DNA of 64,000 bases from Pseudonocardia alaniniphila. GTDB lineage: Bacteria; Actinomycetota; Actinomycetes; Mycobacteriales; Pseudonocardiaceae. The stretch is from the NCBI RefSeq assembly GCF_022524485.1, contig NZ_JAKXMK010000040.1, forward strand, positions 44,649 to 108,648, in the 5' to 3' direction. Made by a program: the position numbers and the translations under genes. Shown here one piece after another: positions 58,958 through 64,000 of the stretch; position 1 is the first letter of the stretch, and each line of letters opens with the position of its first letter. The notes under the pieces are model-generated. The model searched no databases. It was given only the letters and a program-made list of their open reading frames with translations, and was not told the origin of the DNA.

Positions 58958-61726
58958 ATGTTGCTGGATCGGTGCGACGAGCGGGAGGTGCTCGACCGGC
59001 TGCTGGCTGTCATTCGGGCGGGTGAGAGTCGGGCGCTGGTGGTGCGTGGCGAGCTCGGAGTAGGCAAGTCGGCACTGTTGGAATACCTCGTCAGCCGAAC
59101 ATCGGGCTGCCGGGTGGAGCGTGTGGTGGGAGTTCAGTCCGAGTTGGACCTGGCTTTCGCGGGGCTCCATCAATTGTGCCTGCCGATGTTGGATCGGGCG
59201 GAGCCGTTGCCCGGGCCGCAGCGTGATGCACTGTATGCGGCGTTCGGGTTGCGCGTCGGACCGGCGCCGGACCGCTTCCTTGTCGGCCTTGCGGTGTTGG
59301 GCCTCCTGGCGGAGGTGGCCCGTGAGCGGCCGTTGGTGTGCGTGATCGACGACGCGCAGTGGCTGGACACGTCGTCGGTTCAGCTGCTGACGTTCGTGGC
59401 CCGGCGGCTGCGGGTCGAGTCGGTCGCTGTGATCATCGCCGTGCGCGAGCCCCACGAACTGGACTTATCGGGATTGCGAGAACTCGTCGTGGGCGGGCTT
59501 CCGGAGACGGAGGCGCGGCTGCTGCTTGGATCGGCGCTGCGGGGCCGGGTGGACGAGCGGGTGCTGGACCGGATCGTTTCCGAGAGCCGGGGTAATCCGC
59601 TTGCCCTCATGGAGTCGGCGCGTTCATCGACGGTGGCCGAGCTCGATAGCGGGTTGCTGAGTGTGGGCGCGCTGCCTGAGCGGATCGAGGAGAGCTACTT
59701 GCAGCGCGTCGTGGCACTTCCGCGGGACACGCGGCGGCTGTTGCTACTGGCCGCGGCGGAGCCGATCGGTGATCCGGTGCTGCTCTGGCGGGCAGCCGGA
59801 CTACTCGGCCTCGGCGATCGAGATGCCGCGCCTGCCACCCAGAACGGATTGATCGACATCGGTCCGGTGGTCCGGTTCCCACACCCGCTCGCGCGCTCGG
59901 TGCTCTATCGGGCGGCATCGCTGAAGGAACGCCGGAATTCACACCAGGCGCTGGCCGAGGTCACCAATCCGGACACGGATCCCGATCGGCGTGCGTGGCA
60001 CCGCGCCCAGGCGGCGCCCGGTCCCGATGACGAGGTCGCTGACGAGCTCGAGCGGTCAGCTTTCCGAGCGCGCGCTCGCGGCTGCTCGGCTGCGGCCGCG
60101 GCGTTCCTCGAGCAGGCTGCTGAGCTGACAGTCGAGCCGTCGCGCAAGGCGGAACGGACAGTGGCCGCGGCGCAGGAGAAACACCGGGCCGGCATGACGG
60201 ACGCCGCCATCAGGCTGCTCTGCCTGGCGCAGGCCGGCCGGCTGGACGAGCTCCAGCGTGCCACGACGGACTTGCTTCGTGCTCAGATCGCATTCACCGC
60301 GCACCGCAGCAGCGAAGCGCCCCGGCTGTTGCTCAAGGCAGCGAAGCGGCTGGAGCCGCTCGACGCCGAGCTGGCCCGTGAGACGTATCTGGAAGCCGTC
60401 TCGGCGGCAATGGTCGCCGGCCCGCCGGCCGACAGCGGCGGCCTGGCGGAGATCGCCGAGGCTGCGCGAGCCGCGCCGCTCGCCTCGCCGCCTCAGGGTG
60501 CAGCAGATCTCCTCCTGGACGCCGTGGCCACCCGGATCATGGATGGTCATGCCGCAGGGATGCCGATGACGAGGCGAGCACTCTGCGCGTTCCGCAGCCC
60601 GGACCTTCCGCCGGACGAGGGGCTGCGCTGGCTGTGGCTGGCGGGCACGACGGCTGCGCAAGTGTGGGAGAACGAGACCTGGGAAGCACTCGCGGATCGG
60701 CACGTCCAGCTCGCCAGGGAGCTCGGTGCCGTCGTGGTGCTTCCGCTCGCGCTGACGTCACGGATCGTCGTCCACACGGTTCTCGGCGAGCTGCCCGCGG
60801 CCGCGTCGCTGCTCAAGGAGGCCGACGAGGTGATCGAGGCGACCGGAAGCCCGCGCATGCCCCTGGCAGCCATGTTGGTCGCTTCGTGGCAGGGACGGGT
60901 AAGCGCGGCCTTCCGCGTGATCGACGCGACGACCGCAGGGGCGGTGACGGGCAGCCAGGGCGTCGAGCTGGTCACTGCCATATGGGCCAAGGCGTTGCTG
61001 TGCAACAGCCTGACCCAGCACGAGTACGCGCTCTCCGCTGTCGATGAGATCTCTCACGCGTCTCCAATCGAGTTGGGCCTGCCGGCGTGCGGGGTGATGG
61101 TGGAGCTCATCGAGGCGGCCGCCCTCAGCGGTCAGCCCGAACGTGCCGCTTGCGCTCTCGGACGACTCACGGAGGCGACCCGCGCATCCGGGACCGATTG
61201 GGCGCTGGGAATCGAGGCCCGCTCGCGGGCGCTGGTGAGCGAACCCGAGGCGGCCGAACCGCTCTACCGCGAGGCGATCGCCCGACTCGGCCGTAGTCGC
61301 GTTCGCGGCGAGCTTGCACGCGCCCATCTGCTCTACGGCGAGTGGCTGCGCCGCGAGCACCGCGTGGTCGACGCACGTGAGTCGCTTCGCATCTCCCACG
61401 AGGTGTTCTCCATGATCGGAGCCAGAGCGTTTGCGCGCCGCGCCGCGCGCGAGCTGGAGCTGACCGGAGAATCAGCTACCAGACCTCCGAGGCTCTCCCC
61501 CGATACCGACAACTTGCTCACCTCTCAAGAGGAGCAGATCGCAGGGCTCGCCTCCGCCGGGCTGACCAACGCCGAGATCGCCGCCCGGCTCTTCGTCAGC
61601 CACAGGACGATCGAATGGCACCTGAGGAAAGTCTTCGCGAAGCTCAACATCACCTCACGCAGACAACTCCGCTTGGCCCCGCACCGCTTCCATGGCAGCG
61701 CGGATCCGCAGCCGGAGGAATGCTGA
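58958..61726 (+). CDS. LAL-type LuxR-family transcriptional regulator
   Basis: A 922-residue regulator with Walker A GELGVGKS (residues 31-38), Walker B LVCVIDDAQWLD, the NPLALME sensor motif and a long helical/TPR region. The C-terminal HTH is LTSQEEQIAGLASAGLTNAE followed by VSHRTIEWHLRKVFAKLNI. It is related to the two LAL genes at 4-10 kb but has an intact P-loop and a closer match to the classical MalT-like actinobacterial group. It is divergent from the GAF-LytTR gene. It may control the PQQ locus or the monooxygenase at 61966; no sequence evidence decides. Confidence 0.85.
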   Translation: MLLDRCDEREVLDRLLAVIRAGESRALVVRGELGVGKSALLEYLVSRTSGCRVERVVGVQSELDLAFAGLHQLCLPMLDRAEPLPGPQRDALYAAFGLRVGPAPDRFLVGLAVLGLLAEVARERPLVCVIDDAQWLDTSSVQLLTFVARRLRVESVAVIIAVREPHELDLSGLRELVVGGLPETEARLLLGSALRGRVDERVLDRIVSESRGNPLALMESARSSTVAELDSGLLSVGALPERIEESYLQRVVALPRDTRRLLLLAAAEPIGDPVLLWRAAGLLGLGDRDAAPATQNGLIDIGPVVRFPHPLARSVLYRAASLKERRNSHQALAEVTNPDTDPDRRAWHRAQAAPGPDDEVADELERSAFRARARGCSAAAAAFLEQAAELTVEPSRKAERTVAAAQEKHRAGMTDAAIRLLCLAQAGRLDELQRATTDLLRAQIAFTAHRSSEAPRLLLKAAKRLEPLDAELARETYLEAVSAAMVAGPPADSGGLAEIAEAARAAPLASPPQGAADLLLDAVATRIMDGHAAGMPMTRRALCAFRSPDLPPDEGLRWLWLAGTTAAQVWENETWEALADRHVQLARELGAVVVLPLALTSRIVVHTVLGELPAAASLLKEADEVIEATGSPRMPLAAMLVASWQGRVSAAFRVIDATTAGAVTGSQGVELVTAIWAKALLCNSLTQHEYALSAVDEISHASPIELGLPACGVMVELIEAAALSGQPERAACALGRLTEATRASGTDWALGIEARSRALVSEPEAAEPLYREAIARLGRSRVRGELARAHLLYGEWLRREHRVVDARESLRISHEVFSMIGARAFARRAARELELTGESATRPPRLSPDTDNLLTSQEEQIAGLASAGLTNAEIAARLFVSHRTIEWHLRKVFAKLNITSRRQLRLAPHRFHGSADPQPEEC

Positions 61727-61965
61727 ACCAGCTCGCCGTCCGACGTGGCGCCATCAACCGCGCCACCGTCTGGTCGCCATCGCGACTCGAAGTCTCGGCC
61801 GCCTGACCAGAGGCCGTCGAGCGTGCCCTCGGGCGAGCGGTCGGCTGTGCAAACGCCAAGGTCGAGCACGCTCGTCAATGGGGCAGGCCCGAAGGGTCGA
61901 GGCAGGCAGGCGAGTGAGCCTCGAAAGCTGAAACGAACAACGTGACCCACCCCCGCCGCCCACCC

Positions 61966-63183
61966 TCAGACGGACCCCGTGACCTGCTCCTCGATGCCCA
62001 GGAGCGCGCGGCCGTAGATCTCCCTGCTCAGTGAGGGCGACACCGCTGCGTGCCGGGACGCGGTGGCGAGGTCGCGCCAGAACCGCTGGAGCGGGTTGCT
62101 GCGACCGAAGCCCGCGGCCCCGCCGATGTCGAGGAGGCGCTCGATCGCCTCCCGGCACCGGAGCACGACCACACTGGCGTCCATCCTGATTCGCGCCCGA
62201 GCCTCGACGTCCAGCCGACGACCCTCGACCGAGGCCGCCTCGATGTCATCGGCCGCCCGGTAAGCGTGCAGCCGTGCAGTGTCGATGAGGGACACGACGT
62301 CCGCGATGGCCAGCTGGACGCTGGGTGAGCGCACGGCGTCCGTGTACACCGACCCGGTGATCGCCTTGCCCTTCGCCAGCGTCTCCAGGACGTGGTCGAG
62401 CGCGCCCTGCGCCATGCCGATGACCGGGCCTGCCATCGAGATCGCGAGCAGCGAGACGACGGACGCGTGATAGACCCGCTCGCCTTCCTGCCACCTGTGG
62501 TTCGAGCCGCTCAGCTTCCAGGCCGGAAGGGTGCGGTACTCCGGCACGAAGAGCTCACGAACGGTAAAGCCGTCGCTGCCGCTGCCCTGCATGCCGGCCA
62601 TGTCCCAGGTGGCGTTGATGGCGATGTCCGACGCGGGGAGCAAGGCGAGCCGGACATCGGGATGCTCGGCCGTGTCGGCGTCGACCGACACCTGGCACAG
62701 CACCCACTGCGCGTGGTGGATCCCCGAGGCGTAGAACCAATCGCCGTCGATGATGATGCCGCCCGGTTCCCGGCGGGCCGTGTTCGACGAAGCACCGTTC
62801 GTGGAGCCGCTGACGGCTGTCGATCCGTCCTCCCCCCAGACGTCATGCCTGGCCTGGTCGCCGAAGAGCGCCGTCATGAACGCCGCGCCGCAACAAATCT
62901 TGGCGACCCAGGCGCTTGATCCGCAGCCGCGTGCGAGCTCGGAGAACACCTCGATGACGGTGCGAATGCCGGCTTCGCGGCCGCCGTACTTCCGCGGTGC
63001 TGTCAACGTGTAGAAGCCGGCCGCGCGCAGAGCGGCGTGCACATCCGGCGGCAGAGTCCCGAGCCGCTCCGTCTCCGATGCGTGGGCTCTCAGTAGGGGA
63101 ACAAGCGCGCGGGCAGTGGCCATCACCTCTGCGCGTTCGGCGGGCTCGTTGAGTTCACCGGATGAGAATGCCGCATCATGCAC
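61966..63183 (-). CDS. Flavin-dependent monooxygenase (acyl-CoA dehydrogenase fold, HsaA-like)
   Basis: A 405-residue complete member: N-terminal helices (LRAAGFYTLTAPRKYGGREA), middle domain (GDWFYASGIHHAQWVLCQVS; WDMAGMQGSGSDGFTVRELF) and C-terminal domain (GFGRSNPLQRFWRDLATASR; REIYGRALLGIE). It should use reduced flavin from a separate reductase to hydroxylate an organic substrate. GTG 63183 follows AAGGAGGAG. It is a paralogue of the gene at the left edge of the window. It lies downstream of trpA on the same strand with a 148-base gap that probably contains its own promoter. Confidence 0.83.
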   Translation of the reverse strand: MHDAAFSSGELNEPAERAEVMATARALVPLLRAHASETERLGTLPPDVHAALRAAGFYTLTAPRKYGGREAGIRTVIEVFSELARGCGSSAWVAKICCGAAFMTALFGDQARHDVWGEDGSTAVSGSTNGASSNTARREPGGIIIDGDWFYASGIHHAQWVLCQVSVDADTAEHPDVRLALLPASDIAINATWDMAGMQGSGSDGFTVRELFVPEYRTLPAWKLSGSNHRWQEGERVYHASVVSLLAISMAGPVIGMAQGALDHVLETLAKGKAITGSVYTDAVRSPSVQLAIADVVSLIDTARLHAYRAADDIEAASVEGRRLDVEARARIRMDASVVVLRCREAIERLLDIGGAAGFGRSNPLQRFWRDLATASRHAAVSPSLSREIYGRALLGIEEQVTGSV

Positions 63184-63331
63184 GACAACTCCTCCTTCTG
63201 TCGATGTTCGTCGCCACCACGCCCGGATTCGGACTCCCGACGTGGGCCGTTCGCTGAATTCACCATCGAGTGCATGAACGTGCACCACCAACTCGCGACC
63301 GAGCGACCGATGCCCGTTCTGAACGGGTCGA

Positions 63332-64000
63332 TCAAGCGGTGGCGGCAGGCTCGGCCAGGTGGTTGGTGCGGCGGACGCCGTCGGCCAGTTCCGCGGCCAG
63401 TGCACGGACCTGCTCGGCCCCGCCCCGCTCAGCGGCCGAGACGAACGCCGACCCGACGATCACCCCATCAGCGAACGACGCGACCTGCGCAGCCTGCTCG
63501 CCCGAGCGGACCCCGAGACCGACACCGATCGGCAACGCGGTATGCGCACGACACCGCGCAACCAACTCCGGAGCAACCGAGGCGACGCTGTCCCGCGCAC
63601 CCGTGACACCCATCGTCGAGGTGGCGTACAGGAACCCACTACCCGCCGCAGCGGTCAGCGCGATGCGCTCCTCGGCGGACGAGGGCGCGACCAGGAAGAT
63701 CCGATCCAGCCCGTGGGCCCCGGAAGCGGCCAACCAGTCCCCGGCCTCCTCCGGAATCAGATCAGGAATGATCATCCCCAAGCCACCAGCCGAAGCGAGG
63801 TCACGAGCGAACGCCTCAACCCCGTAACGCAACACCGGATTGAAATACGTCATGACCACCGCACGACCACCCGCAGCCGACACCCGCTCCATGACCGACA
63901 GCACGTCACGCAGCCTCGTGCCCGCCCGCAACGCGGTCTCCGCGGCCGCCTGAATCGTCGGCCCATCCATCACGGGGTCGGAGTACGGGATGCCGATCTC
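63332..64000 (-). CDS. trpA: Tryptophan synthase alpha subunit, 3' part
   Basis: The gene is open at the right edge of the window; about 222 codons are visible. It starts at the edge with EIGIPYSDPVMDGPTIQ, which contains both catalytic residues of TrpA (Glu49 and Asp60 equivalents). It continues through the TIM barrel: VMTYFNPVLRYGVEAFARDL, MIIPDLIPEEAGDWL, FLYATSTMGVTGARDSV and the phosphate loop PIGVGLGVRSGEQAAQVASF, DGVIVGSAFV. It cleaves indole-3-glycerol phosphate to indole and glyceraldehyde 3-phosphate. trpB is expected just beyond the edge. Confidence 0.93.
   Translation of the reverse strand, partial: EIGIPYSDPVMDGPTIQAAAETALRAGTRLRDVLSVMERVSAAGGRAVVMTYFNPVLRYGVEAFARDLASAGGLGMIIPDLIPEEAGDWLAASGAHGLDRIFLVAPSSAEERIALTAAAGSGFLYATSTMGVTGARDSVASVAPELVARCRAHTALPIGVGLGVRSGEQAAQVASFADGVIVGSAFVSAAERGGAEQVRALAAELADGVRRTNHLAEPAATA

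Overview
The window is high-GC DNA with dense genes on both strands. It has purine-rich Shine-Dalgarno sites and frequent GTG starts. It also has an F420-type LLM oxidoreductase, several giant LuxR (LAL) regulators, a DUF574 methyltransferase and tandem DUF202 proteins. Together these point to an actinomycete chromosome. Pseudonocardiaceae is my best guess, but that is an inference and not a proven placement.

Layout. 1-9.8 kb: the 3' end of a flavin-dependent monooxygenase, a secreted-type beta-propeller, an FUSC membrane protein and two adjacent LAL regulators. 9.8-17.8 kb: an LVIVD-repeat protein with an XRE/NB-ARC regulator, a three-gene unit (quinone oxidoreductase, HbpS/GlcG-like protein, second quinone oxidoreductase), an LLM oxidoreductase, and a MarR regulator divergent from a small membrane protein. 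17.8-22.3 kb: two DUF202 proteins, a HAD acid phosphatase, an AraC-type protein, and a response regulator and PAS histidine kinase that overlap tail to tail. An ungapped 89-bp repeat occurs twice here. 22.4-25.9 kb: an eroded catabolic island with an IS701-type transposase remnant, beta and alpha subunits of a Rieske dioxygenase, an amidohydrolase fragment, a truncated reading frame and a SnoaL-like gene. 26.4-35.5 kb: a lipoprotein, a DUF485/acetate symporter pair, a CPBP protease with a histidine kinase and a frameshifted response regulator, a methyltransferase, and an ArsR-type regulator divergent from an MFS exporter. 35.7-42.3 kb: a tRNA 3' fragment with a strong hairpin, then three exported phosphoester-cleaving enzymes (metallophosphoesterase, ExeM/NucH nuclease, phospholipase C). 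42.5-49.4 kb: a VOC protein with an ArsR-ArsC fusion divergent from an APC permease, then two 2-oxoglutarate-type oxygenases with an NCS1 permease and a divergent XRE-cupin regulator.

50.3-56.9 kb is the centrepiece: a complete PQQ locus. It runs cupredoxin-like protein, PQQ dehydrogenase, pqqA, pqqB, pqqC, pqqD, pqqE. The same strand then continues with a 30-residue peptide carrying a second PqqA-like E-x3-Y motif, a rubredoxin, and a ribonucleotide-reductase-R2-like di-iron protein with Phe at the radical-Tyr position. The last three are tightly packed and look like an uncharacterised add-on module. A GAF-LytTR regulator converges on this operon and a third LAL regulator lies beyond it. The window ends with another flavin-dependent monooxygenase and the 3' part of trpA.
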